From Hymenobacter terrestris (lineage in GTDB: Bacteria > Bacteroidota > Bacteroidia > Cytophagales > Hymenobacteraceae): DNA of 64,000 nt. The stretch is taken from contig NZ_JABKAV010000018.1 in assembly GCF_013377905.1 (NCBI RefSeq), positions 1-64,000 on the forward strand, in the 5' to 3' direction. Of this stretch, positions 8,785-16,265 are shown piece by piece (the first letter of the stretch is position 1; every line of letters starts with the position of its first letter). The translations under genes and the position numbers were made by a program. The notes below the pieces were generated by a model that saw nothing but the letters and a program-made list of their open reading frames with translations, was not told the DNA's origin and searched no databases.

Positions 8785-9102
8785 ACATCACTGATTTGCG
8801 CTTATCAACCTGATTACACTGATTCAGATGGCTCGCGGCCGGTCCGTAAGTGGACCGTTGGAGCATAGCGCGGATTATTGCTTACGTTGAGTTAGCCAAT
8901 TTCGATGGTAGAATAGCGCTCAAAGCAGCTAGGCTACACAAAGATAGCCCGAACCAGCGGCTCGGGCTATCCGAAAACAAATATACGTGCGCAAGCCATA
9001 TGTCGCGCCAGGGCCCGAAAACTGCCTGGCGCAGGCTGTTAACGGTCCGTCGGCCCGGTATGCCTGCACCAGCGGCAACCAGACACCCACGAGGCCAGGG
9101 CT
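8785..9102. other. Intergenic region, psd to dehydrogenase
   Basis: About 318 bases with no convincing gene. It holds the hairpin and -7 element listed separately at 8939-8970; nothing else is recognised. Confidence 0.6.
8939..8970 (-). promoter_or_regulatory. -7 element TATCTTTG overlapping a hairpin
   Basis: The hairpin ATAGCCCGA/TCGGGCTAT (8944-8952, 8962-8970) lies after the upstream dehydrogenase gene. The psd-directed TATCTTTG (8946-8939) includes the last bases of that hairpin, so terminator and promoter share sequence. Confidence 0.45.
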
Positions 9103-10398
9103 TTAATAGCCGCCACGGAACTTGTAGGTCTGGGCTACTTTATCAATGGCTACCACGTAGGCGGCGATGCGCATGGGCACATCGTACTTCTTGCTGGTCT
9201 GATACACCTTCTCGAAGGCGTCATTCATGATGCGGTCGGCGCGCTCGGTTACCATTTTCTCGCTCCACTTGAAGCCCTGCTTGTTCTGCACCCACTCGAA
9301 GTAGGAAACGGTTACACCGCCCGAGTTGGCCAGAATATCGGGCACCACCATAATGCCCTTTTCGTTGATGATAGGGTCGGCTGAGGCCGAAGTAGGGCCG
9401 TTGGCACCTTCCACAATCAGCTTGGCCTTAATGGCGTGGGCGTTGTGTTCGGTAATCACGTCCTCCACTGCGGCTGGTACAAGCACATCCACGTCGGTGG
9501 TGAGCAGGTCGTCGGCGTTTTCGAGCATCGTGGCACCCTGGAAGCCGTCGAGGCGGCCGGCGTGGGCGTTTTTGTAGGCAATAGCCTCGTCGATGTCGAT
9601 GCCGTTTTCGTTCCAGTAAGCGCCGCTCACATCCGAAAGACCCTTGATTTTTACGCCTTTCTCGCTGAGCAGCTTGGCCGCCCACGAGCCCACATTGCCG
9701 AAGCCCTGCACCGCCGCCGACACCGTGTGCGGGTCGAGGTCTAGCTTCTTGAGGGCCGCCATAGTGGCCACCATCACGCCGCGGCCGGTGGCCTCGGTGC
9801 GGCCCAGCGAGCCGCCCATTACCAGCGGCTTGCCCGTTACCACGGCTGGCGAGGTGCCGCCTACGGTCTTCGAAAACTCGTCCATTAGCCAGGCCATCTC
9901 GCGCGGGCCGGTACCCATGTCGGGAGCCGGAATGTCGCGGTCGGGGCCAAATACGTCCTTCATGGCCAGCGTGTAGCCACGGGTGAGGCGCTCAATTTCG
10001 CCGGCACTCATTTTGGTCGGCTCGCAGATGATACCACCCTTCGCGCCACCGTAGGGAATATCGACCACGGCGCATTTCCAGGTCATCCAGGCCGCCAGGG
10101 CCTTTACCTCGTCGAGGTGTACGTTCTTATCGTAGCGAATACCACCCTTGCTGGGGCCCAGAATGGTGTTGTGAATCACGCGGTAGCCCTCAAATACGCG
10201 CACCTTGCCGTTGTCCATCGTGACGGGAATATGCACGATGACCTGCTTGTCGGCCGCCTTGAGCACTTCGTACGTTTCTTCGTCGAGGCCGAGGATTTCG
10301 GCCGCCACATTGAAGCGCGACATCATCGATTCGAGCGGGTTTTCGGCATCAACGCGGGGAGCCGGCTCTTTGTACTTGTAGACCGTGGTAGCAGCCAT
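9103..10398 (-). CDS. Glu/Leu/Phe/Val dehydrogenase (glutamate dehydrogenase type)
   Basis: 431-aa hexameric-type glutamate dehydrogenase, converting glutamate and 2-oxoglutarate. The ELFV dimerisation domain has KGGIRYDKNVH, the catalytic-lysine motif YGGAKGGI, and PAPDMGTGPREMAW. The Rossmann domain has VQGFGNVG. The ATG at 10398 matches the family start; the frame opens a further 24 codons upstream, but those residues are proline-rich and not family-like. A minus-strand TACCTTTG at 10479-10472 lies about 75 nt before the ATG, consistent with that start. It interrupts the usual cdsA-psd pairing. Confidence 0.92.
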   Translation of the reverse strand: MAATTVYKYKEPAPRVDAENPLESMMSRFNVAAEILGLDEETYEVLKAADKQVIVHIPVTMDNGKVRVFEGYRVIHNTILGPSKGGIRYDKNVHLDEVKALAAWMTWKCAVVDIPYGGAKGGIICEPTKMSAGEIERLTRGYTLAMKDVFGPDRDIPAPDMGTGPREMAWLMDEFSKTVGGTSPAVVTGKPLVMGGSLGRTEATGRGVMVATMAALKKLDLDPHTVSAAVQGFGNVGSWAAKLLSEKGVKIKGLSDVSGAYWNENGIDIDEAIAYKNAHAGRLDGFQGATMLENADDLLTTDVDVLVPAAVEDVITEHNAHAIKAKLIVEGANGPTSASADPIINEKGIMVVPDILANSGGVTVSYFEWVQNKQGFKWSEKMVTERADRIMNDAFEKVYQTSKKYDVPMRIAAYVVAIDKVAQTYKFRGGY

Positions 10399-10471
10399 AC
10401 GGGTGGGGATTGGGTGGGGGGGAATAAGATAGCGGCCCCGAAAAAACGGAGCCGCGGGTGGAATTCGCAAG

Positions 10472-10479
10472 CAAAGGTA
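10472..10479 (-). promoter_or_regulatory. -7 element TACCTTTG for the dehydrogenase
   Basis: Exact TAnnTTTG match on the minus strand, 74 nt upstream of the ATG at 10398. Confidence 0.5.
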
Positions 10480-10544
10480 GGCCTTTACTTTGGAGTGGGG
10501 AAGGGGGCGGCAATGCAGGCGGGCGCGCTCCGCTTAGGGGCTGA

Positions 10545-11453
10545 TTACGAACCGAAAACCAGTTGCAGCACGGCCAGCACGGGCAGGATAAACAGGAAGG
10601 CATCGAAGCGGTCGAGCAGGCCGCCGTGGCCGGGCATGATGCGGCCCGAATCTTTGACGCCAACGCTACGCTTGAGCATGGATTCAGCCAGGTCGCCGAG
10701 CGGCCCGAACACGGCTACCACGCCGGCCACTACCAGGCGGTAAGCCAGCGAGAGTTCGGGCAGCAGCCAGCCCAGGGCCGCACCTACCAGCAGCGTGAGC
10801 AGAAAACCACCAACGGCCCCTTCCCAGGTTTTACCGGGCGAGATTTTAGGCGCCAGCTTGTGCTTGCCCATGCTTTTACCCGCCGCGTAGGCCCCGATAT
10901 CGGAAGCCCAAACCATGAACAGCAGCGCAAACACGCGGCGGTAGTCATAGCCGCCTGATCCGCTGAAGGCTACTATCGTGAGCAAGCTCATGGGCAGGCT
11001 CACGTAGAGCAGCCCCAGCAGCGCAACGCCCACGTTGGAAAACGGCGCAAACGGCTGGTTAGCGCGGGGCCAGGAGTACATTTCGCGCAGAATCAGTAGT
11101 ACCGGCAGCAGCACGATGAGGCCCACCGCCGAGCTGCGCAGGTAGCCCATGTCGGCCACGGCCAGCGGGACGGTTGCGTTGGCCAGCGTCCGGAAATCGG
11201 TGAGGGCGGCCACGCTGGCAAATAGCAGCAGGCTGATGCCCACACCCAGTCCGGCGGCCGGTTTGTAACCTGCTTGGCGCATCATGCGGTAGAACTCCAG
11301 CAGCATGCGGGCCTGCACCACGGCGAAAAGCAGGGCAAACGTCCAGACGCTGAACCACACGCTGCCTAGCAGCAGCGCGGCTCCCAGCACGCCAAAAATA
11401 ATGCGCTGGCTTAGGTTGGACATCGGGGCTTTGGCGGCGGCGGGCTCAGACAA
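10545..11453 (-). CDS. cdsA: Phosphatidate cytidylyltransferase
   Basis: 302-aa multi-pass membrane enzyme that makes CDP-diacylglycerol from phosphatidate and CTP. About eight hydrophobic segments are visible. The C-terminal signature is clear: GKHKLAPKISPGKTWEGAVGG followed by LKRSVGVKDSGRIMPGHGG and the DR dipeptide (LDRFDAF). ATGs at 11453 and 11423 are both possible; the second begins MSNLSQRI, which is closer to the family start. It lies in the same orientation as the CPBP gene upstream, with a spacer of about 190 nt. Confidence 0.94.
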   Translation of the reverse strand: MSEPAAAKAPMSNLSQRIIFGVLGAALLLGSVWFSVWTFALLFAVVQARMLLEFYRMMRQAGYKPAAGLGVGISLLLFASVAALTDFRTLANATVPLAVADMGYLRSSAVGLIVLLPVLLILREMYSWPRANQPFAPFSNVGVALLGLLYVSLPMSLLTIVAFSGSGGYDYRRVFALLFMVWASDIGAYAAGKSMGKHKLAPKISPGKTWEGAVGGFLLTLLVGAALGWLLPELSLAYRLVVAGVVAVFGPLGDLAESMLKRSVGVKDSGRIMPGHGGLLDRFDAFLFILPVLAVLQLVFGS

Positions 11454-11463
11454 CGGTTTGTAG

Positions 11464-11494
11464 GCTATTAGCTGACAGCCAGTAGCTGTTCGCT
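11464..11494. repeat. Intergenic TTAGCTG-type repeat cluster
   Basis: Degenerate copies of TAGCTG/CAGCTA in the cdsA leader (GCTATTAGCTGACAGCC and AGTAGCTGTT). Similar clusters recur elsewhere in the window. Confidence 0.45.
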
Positions 11495-11645
11495 TTTGAG
11501 GAATAGAAGAGTGAAATGCCAGGGAGGCAAAGCAATGGTCGGCGGCTCAATCTCCGCACAAAATCTGAAACCTGACCGGCATTATCTGGCGAAAATAGGA
11601 TTTCAGCGCGAAAGCTCTCCGCTAATAGTTAAGGGCTCGATAACA

Positions 11646-12695
11646 CTACTCTCGCGTTGTATCCACACCCGCGTGGCTGAGGGTGCGGGCGGGTGGTGGC
11701 GGGACGTCGGCGGCCTGCACCACGGAAACCCCACGGCGGCCCAGGGTGTGCATTTCAGTGGGCGGGCCGTCGGAGAAGGGGCGCTGCATGCGCTGGTAGA
11801 GGTACCAAAGCAGGAGCGTGCTTAGCAGCAGCGAAGCCAGCACCCAAGGCAGGGGCAGGGCCTCGGTCGAATCGGGGTCGAAGTCGGTGGCCGACCATTC
11901 GCGCTGCTGAGCATAGAGTAACACCAACTGGAAGGCGTTCTGGGCGAAGTGGGCCGCTATGGGCACCAGAATGTTGCCGCTCCACTCATATAAGTAGCCC
12001 AGCACTAGCCCCAGTACGAAGCGCGGGAAAAAGCCCAGAAACTGGAAGTGAATGGCGCTGAAAATGGCCGCCGCCAGCCAGATGCCCACGTGCCGCGAAT
12101 TGGTCCACTGCACGAGGTTGCGCTGAATCACGCCCCGGAAAAACAGCTCCTCACTTACGGCGGGTATCACGGCAATAACCAGCAGTGCCACCACAAAGCG
12201 GGCCGGCGACGAGAACCGGGTCAGATACTTAATGGTATTCTGGGCCGTGGCTTCGGCCTGCCGGGCCAGCTCCTCCCAGTGGGCCAGGGCCTCGGGCAGG
12301 TGCAGCTTGGCATTCCAGGAAATCAGGACCGACATGGCCGGCATACTGGCCACAATGAGCACTGCCGCCAGCAGCAGCCAGCCAAGCGGTATCTGGCGGC
12401 GGGGAGTAAAGTAATCGGGCAGCTCGTAGCCCGTAAGCTTGGCCAGCGCTACGGCTGCCCCCCCAAACCCACCGAGTAGCAGCAGGCCCTGGCTGAGCAT
12501 CGAAACTTCCCAGCCGTTGGCGTAGTTGCTGGGCTGCTGCTGCACATTGCCCAGCGCCGTGAAGCCCACCCCGTACAGCAGGTTGCTGATAATGGCAATA
12601 AGGAGTGTGCTAAGCACGCCCATTACGGCCAGCAAAATCAGCAGCAGACCCAGGTTGGCCAGCGGGTGCAGCCGGCTCGAAACGAAACCTTTCAT
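11646..12695 (-). CDS. CPBP family intramembrane metalloprotease
   Basis: 349-aa membrane protein of the CAAX protease/bacteriocin-processing (CPBP/Abi) family. About eight membrane segments are visible. The catalytic motifs are in order: EELFFR (EExxxR), AIH with surrounding FSAIHF, and HFAQN (HxxxN). Family members process or protect against peptides, but most in Bacteroidetes are uncharacterised. The start at 12695 (MKGFVSS) places a short cytoplasmic leader before the first membrane segment. The C-terminal 40 residues are polar and lack family features. Confidence 0.88.
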   Translation of the reverse strand: MKGFVSSRLHPLANLGLLLILLAVMGVLSTLLIAIISNLLYGVGFTALGNVQQQPSNYANGWEVSMLSQGLLLLGGFGGAAVALAKLTGYELPDYFTPRRQIPLGWLLLAAVLIVASMPAMSVLISWNAKLHLPEALAHWEELARQAEATAQNTIKYLTRFSSPARFVVALLVIAVIPAVSEELFFRGVIQRNLVQWTNSRHVGIWLAAAIFSAIHFQFLGFFPRFVLGLVLGYLYEWSGNILVPIAAHFAQNAFQLVLLYAQQREWSATDFDPDSTEALPLPWVLASLLLSTLLLWYLYQRMQRPFSDGPPTEMHTLGRRGVSVVQAADVPPPPARTLSHAGVDTTRE

Positions 12696-12742
12696 GTCGG
12701 GGGCAAGGTTGGGGTGAATGGGGCTGGGCCCCTAACTAATCG

Positions 12743-12750
12743 TAAATTTG
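12743..12750 (+). promoter_or_regulatory. -7 element TAAATTTG upstream of dusB
   Basis: Exact TAnnTTTG on the plus strand, 104 nt before the dusB GTG. Confidence 0.4.
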
Positions 12751-12810
12751 CGCAAAATACCAGTGCCGGCTCCAACCAGCCTGCGCCGGTGCCTTTTTCG
12801 TCATCAATCA

Positions 12811-12850
12811 AAAGCTACCAGCTAACCGCTGCCAGCTATCAGCTCAAAAA
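12811..12850. repeat. Intergenic AGCTA-type repeat cluster
   Basis: Four near-copies of CAGCTA/AGCTACC in 40 bases directly before dusB (AAGCTACCAGCTAACCGC, CCAGCTATCAGCTC). Confidence 0.5.
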
Positions 12851-12853
12851 TAA

Positions 12854-13843
12854 GTGGTCCATATCCGCAACATTGCCCTGCCCGATTTTCCGCTGCTGCT
12901 CGCGCCCATGGAGGACGTGTCGGACCCGCCGTTCCGGGCCGTGTGCAAGCAGGGTGGGGCCGATTTGATGTACACCGAGTTCATTTCGTCGGAGGGCCTG
13001 ATTCGGGCCGCCGCCAAAAGCCGCCAGAAACTCGACGTGTTCGACTACGAGCGGCCCATCGGCATCCAGCTGTTCGGCTCCGACGTGGCCACGATGGGCG
13101 AGTGCGCCCGCCTCAGCACCGAGGCCGGCCCCGACCTCATCGACATCAACTACGGCTGCCCCGTGAAGCAGGTGGCCTGCCGGGGTGCGGGCGCGGCGCT
13201 GCTGCGCGACATCCCGAAAATGGTGGAAATGACGGCCGCCGTAGTGCGCGCCACCCACTTGCCCGTAACGGTGAAAACCCGCCTGGGCTGGGATGAGGAC
13301 ACCAAAAACGTAGAGGAAGTAGCCGAGCGGCTGCAGGACGTCGGCATCGAAGCCCTCACGGTGCACGGCCGCACCCGCGTGCAGATGTACAAGGGCGACG
13401 CTGACTGGCGGCTGATTGCGGCCATCAAAAACAACCCGCGCATCAAAATCCCCATCTTCGGCAACGGGGATATCGACTCGGCTCAGAAAGCCGTGGAGTA
13501 CAAAAACCGCTACGGCGTGGATGGCATCATGATTGGCCGCGCCGCCATCGGCTACCCCTGGATTTTCAGGGAAGTGAAGCACTATGTGGCTACGGGCGAA
13601 CTGCTGGCTCCGCCCACCGTGGAAGAGCGCGTGCAGGCCTGCCGCATGCACTTCGAGAAAAGCCTGGAGTGGAAAGGCCCTCGGGCTGGCGTGTTCGAAA
13701 TGCGCCGCCACTATGCCCAGTACTTCCGCGGCCTCGAAGGGGCCCGGCAGTGGCGCAGCCGCCTCGTCGACACCAACGACCCGCTGGAAATCCACCGCAT
13801 CCTCGACGAAATAACCGCCGCTGAGCCGGTGCTGGTGGGGTAA
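12854..13843 (+). CDS. dusB: tRNA-dihydrouridine synthase DusB
   Basis: 329-aa flavin enzyme that reduces uridine to dihydrouridine in tRNA D-loops. Typical motifs: LAPMEDVSDPPFR, DINYGCPVKQV, the catalytic Cys in ACRGAGAALL, KTRLGWDE, VHGRTR, NGDI, and GRAAIGYPWIF. The start must be the GTG at 12854, because an in-frame TAA lies immediately before it (12851-12853) and the encoded VHIRNI is the family N-terminus. The frame antisense to it is open for more than 300 codons but is a shadow. Confidence 0.94.
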   Translation: MVHIRNIALPDFPLLLAPMEDVSDPPFRAVCKQGGADLMYTEFISSEGLIRAAAKSRQKLDVFDYERPIGIQLFGSDVATMGECARLSTEAGPDLIDINYGCPVKQVACRGAGAALLRDIPKMVEMTAAVVRATHLPVTVKTRLGWDEDTKNVEEVAERLQDVGIEALTVHGRTRVQMYKGDADWRLIAAIKNNPRIKIPIFGNGDIDSAQKAVEYKNRYGVDGIMIGRAAIGYPWIFREVKHYVATGELLAPPTVEERVQACRMHFEKSLEWKGPRAGVFEMRRHYAQYFRGLEGARQWRSRLVDTNDPLEIHRILDEITAAEPVLVG

Positions 13844-13860
13844 GGCTACGTGCTTATCAG

Positions 13861-13954
13861 AACGTCATGCTGAGCTGGCCAAAGCATCGCTACCGCTTCA
13901 CTGAGGTTGTTCAGCGAAGCGGTAGCGATGCTTCGGCCAGCTCAGCATGACGTT
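13861..13954. repeat. Palindromic REP-like element, GTCATGCTGAGC family (copy 1)
   Basis: 39-nt arms (13861-13899, 13916-13954) with one mismatch and a 16-nt loop. The tip is GTCATGCTGAGC. Located between dusB and the DMT transporter, about 1 kb from the RAYT-like gene. Confidence 0.85.
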
Positions 13955-13998
13955 CTTTTATTGCTTTCTTCATCCGTCCCGCTTCTACTCCTGCCCCT

Positions 13999-14958
13999 AT
14001 GCCCACTACTACCCCCGCCAGTCCTACTGCCGCTCCATCCGTCGTTGCCGCGTCGCCGCCGCCCGCCCCAACGGCTACGGCATGGGCGTTGCTGCTGGTG
14101 CTGGCGGCCATCTGGGGTACGTCGTTTATTCTGATGAAGAAGGGGCTGCTGGTGTTTTCTGCGCTGGAGTTGGGGGCTGCCCGGGTGAGCGTGGCGGCGT
14201 TGCTGCTGCTGCCATTTGCCTTGCGCCACCTGGGGCGGGTAAACCGGGATAAGCTGAAGTGGCTGCTGCTGAGCGGCGTGGTGGGCACGTTGCTGCCGGC
14301 TTTCCTGTTTGCTTACGCCGAAACCCGGCTGGCCTCAGGACTTGCGGGCGTACTCAATGCCCTCACGGCCGTGTTTACGCTGGTGGTAGGGGCGGCTTTT
14401 TTCGGCCAGAAGCTTACCGGCCTACGGGTGCTGGGCATTGTGCTGGGCCTGGCAGGCACGTTGGTGCTGATGATATTAGGCGGTAGCGCCGCGGCCGGCA
14501 CGGCCCCCGCCGGCGGGGCGGGCAACGCCTGGTACGGCCTGTTCATTGTGGCTGCCACGCTGGGCTACGGCGTGAGTGTGAACGTAATTAAGCGCCACCT
14601 GAGCGACATTCCGGCCTTGGCTGTAACCGGGCTGCTGCTGCTCTTCATAGGTGGTCCGGCGCTGGCGTTTCTACTGGTGGGTACCGGGTTTCTGGGCAAG
14701 CTGGCCACCGTGCCCGGGGCCTGGACGGCCTTCGGCTATATTGCGTTGCTGGCTACTATGAGCACGGCCGTGGCTATGGTGCTGTTCAACAAGCTCATCC
14801 AGACCTCTACGGCCCTGTTTGCCGCCTCCAATACCTACCTAATTCCAGTAGTAGCCCTGGCCTGGGGCGTGCTCGATGGCGAGGAGTTCAACCTCTGGCA
14901 CCTGCTGGGCATGGTCATCATCCTAGTCAGCGTCGCCATTATTCACCGGGCTAAATAG
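13999..14958 (+). CDS. DMT superfamily (EamA) transporter
   Basis: 319-aa inner-membrane transporter of the drug/metabolite superfamily. After a proline/alanine-rich leader of about 28 residues, ten membrane segments follow as two EamA halves: the first with AAIWGTSFILMKK and the second with YGLFIVAATLGYGVS. The C-terminus ends in LLGMVIILVSVAIIHRAK, typical of the last helix. Substrate cannot be predicted from sequence. It lies alone between a REP-like palindrome and the convergent RAYT-like gene. Confidence 0.88.
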   Translation: MPTTTPASPTAAPSVVAASPPPAPTATAWALLLVLAAIWGTSFILMKKGLLVFSALELGAARVSVAALLLLPFALRHLGRVNRDKLKWLLLSGVVGTLLPAFLFAYAETRLASGLAGVLNALTAVFTLVVGAAFFGQKLTGLRVLGIVLGLAGTLVLMILGGSAAAGTAPAGGAGNAWYGLFIVAATLGYGVSVNVIKRHLSDIPALAVTGLLLLFIGGPALAFLLVGTGFLGKLATVPGAWTAFGYIALLATMSTAVAMVLFNKLIQTSTALFAASNTYLIPVVALAWGVLDGEEFNLWHLLGMVIILVSVAIIHRAK

Positions 14959-14971
14959 ACGATAGGCCTAC

Positions 14972-15547
14972 TCACTCCGGCACGTACGGCCACTCGTGGA
15001 ACCGTTCAGGCAGGCCCAAACGGGCCGGGTGGGCGGCCAGGTAGGCCAGTACGCGCTGCTGTTCGGCCTCATCCTGAATAGGTAATTCGTGGGAGCCGGG
15101 GTGCCAGAAGTCGGCCTCGGGCGGGAGCTGGCCGCGCAGCAGGCGGCGGGCCTGGGCGGCGGTGCGCTGGTGCAGCAGCTCAATGGTTTTGTAGAGCGAA
15201 AGGTCCGCGTCTGCTGGCAGTACCAGCACGGCATGCAGGTGGTTGGGCAGCAGCACGAAGCCCGGAACCCGCAAACCCTGCTCCTCCAGCATCAGCAACT
15301 CGCCGGCTACCAGCTCGGCAATTTTCTCGCGACTCAGATAATCGGGCCCCACGGAACGCGTGTCCAGGAGGGCATCGAAGGCGGCGAAGAACTGCTTTTC
15401 GGCGCGGCGGCCGGCGGCGGCGGGGTTGGGGGCGGTTCGGGCAGCGGCCTGGGCCGCCAGATAGTGGGCATGCAGCTCGCGGCCGGCGCGGGCGGGTACC
15501 GAGCCGGCCAGGCGTAGCGTCAGCAGAATGGTTTCGTTGGCGGCCAC
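14972..15547 (-). CDS. REP-associated tyrosine transposase-like protein (RAYT), possibly inactive
   Basis: 191-aa protein with the Y1/RAYT transposase layout. The HUH motif is PNHLH at residues 101-105 (LLPNHLHAVLVL), and the C-terminal block LAYLAAHPARLGLPERFHEWPY corresponds to the YIxxNPVxxGLVxxxxxWxxS block of RAYTs. In the helix after the HUH motif, where RAYTs carry the nucleophilic tyrosine, I see DLSLYKTIELLHQRTAAQ: Tyr119 lies about a helical turn or two earlier than expected and the aligned position is not tyrosine. The enzyme may be altered or domesticated. Nearby palindromic repeats (13861-13954 and others) fit a RAYT/REP pair. Confidence 0.65.
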   Translation of the reverse strand: MAANETILLTLRLAGSVPARAGRELHAHYLAAQAAARTAPNPAAAGRRAEKQFFAAFDALLDTRSVGPDYLSREKIAELVAGELLMLEEQGLRVPGFVLLPNHLHAVLVLPADADLSLYKTIELLHQRTAAQARRLLRGQLPPEADFWHPGSHELPIQDEAEQQRVLAYLAAHPARLGLPERFHEWPYVPE

Positions 15548-15659
15548 GGCAGGTGTAACTGGTTTTCAGGCAGGAAGATAAGCCGGAATGCCAGGCGTGC
15601 AAAACCGGTTTGCCTGCTTGCCGCCTGGTATGCCTCGGCCACCGGTCTGTTCTGCGCAG

Positions 15660-16076
15660 CTACCCCGCTGCTGGGTGGCTGAGCCGTCGGTCGAGGCACA
15701 GGCGGTTGTGCTGGGCGTGCAGGAGAAGGGCGAAAATGAACAGGCCGTAGAGCATCTGCGAGCCGACTGTTGCCCATTCTTCGAGCAGGCTGCTGCCCAT
15801 CACCAGGCTCATCATCACCAGCATAGCCGCTACCAGCGCCGGGCGGGTGCGCAGGCCCAGCAGCAGCAGGCCAATACCGCCCTCCACGAAGGGAAGCGCC
15901 GCGGCGAATACATCTACCAGTGCCGTGGGCAGGGGTGTAGCGGCAAACTGCTTCACCAGCCCTGCCCGGAAGCCGGCCAGCTTGGGTAGGCGCACCAGGC
16001 AGTGCATCAGAAAATTCACACCCAGCAGCAGGCGTCCCAGCACAAAGGCTAGTTCGGGGTTGGTCAGGTTCGGCAT
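15660..16076 (-). CDS. DoxX family membrane protein
   Basis: 138-aa protein with four hydrophobic segments. The first begins LGRLLLGVNFLMHCLVRLPKL, and the pattern PFVEGGIGLLLLGLRTRPALVAAML is typical of DoxX proteins. Family members are inner-membrane proteins often linked to thiol or redox balance, but the function here is unassigned. The ATG at 16076 precedes the first helix by about ten residues. The gene is separated from the RAYT-like gene by about 110 nt with no strong terminator. Confidence 0.82.
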   Translation of the reverse strand: MPNLTNPELAFVLGRLLLGVNFLMHCLVRLPKLAGFRAGLVKQFAATPLPTALVDVFAAALPFVEGGIGLLLLGLRTRPALVAAMLVMMSLVMGSSLLEEWATVGSQMLYGLFIFALLLHAQHNRLCLDRRLSHPAAG

Positions 16077-16217
16077 ACGTACCCATACGGCTAAATGGGC
16101 TCCAGAGTATGTAGCGGGGTAGCACGCAGGATATCTGCCAAAACCGATAAAGCTAAGTTCTGACCGGATTTATACCATGTTCATCGAAAAATACAGCGCC
16201 CCTGCTTAGCTGCAGCC

Positions 16218-16225
16218 TACGTTTG
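16218..16225 (+). promoter_or_regulatory. -7 element TACGTTTG for the TonB receptor
   Basis: Exact TAnnTTTG, 41 nt before the ATG at 16266. Confidence 0.5.
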
Positions 16226-16265
16226 CGCCCCATTACACACCACACCCCCGGGCACTCTCACCTGT

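Noticed and set aside
12839..13795. Open frame of over 300 codons antisense to dusB
   Set aside because: dusB has complete family motifs on the other strand; the antisense frame is Val/His/Ala-rich, has no recognised motif and exists because of high GC.
13861..13954. CRISPR-like array
   Set aside because: Palindromes are single, dispersed and not separated by unique spacers of constant length; no cas genes are present.
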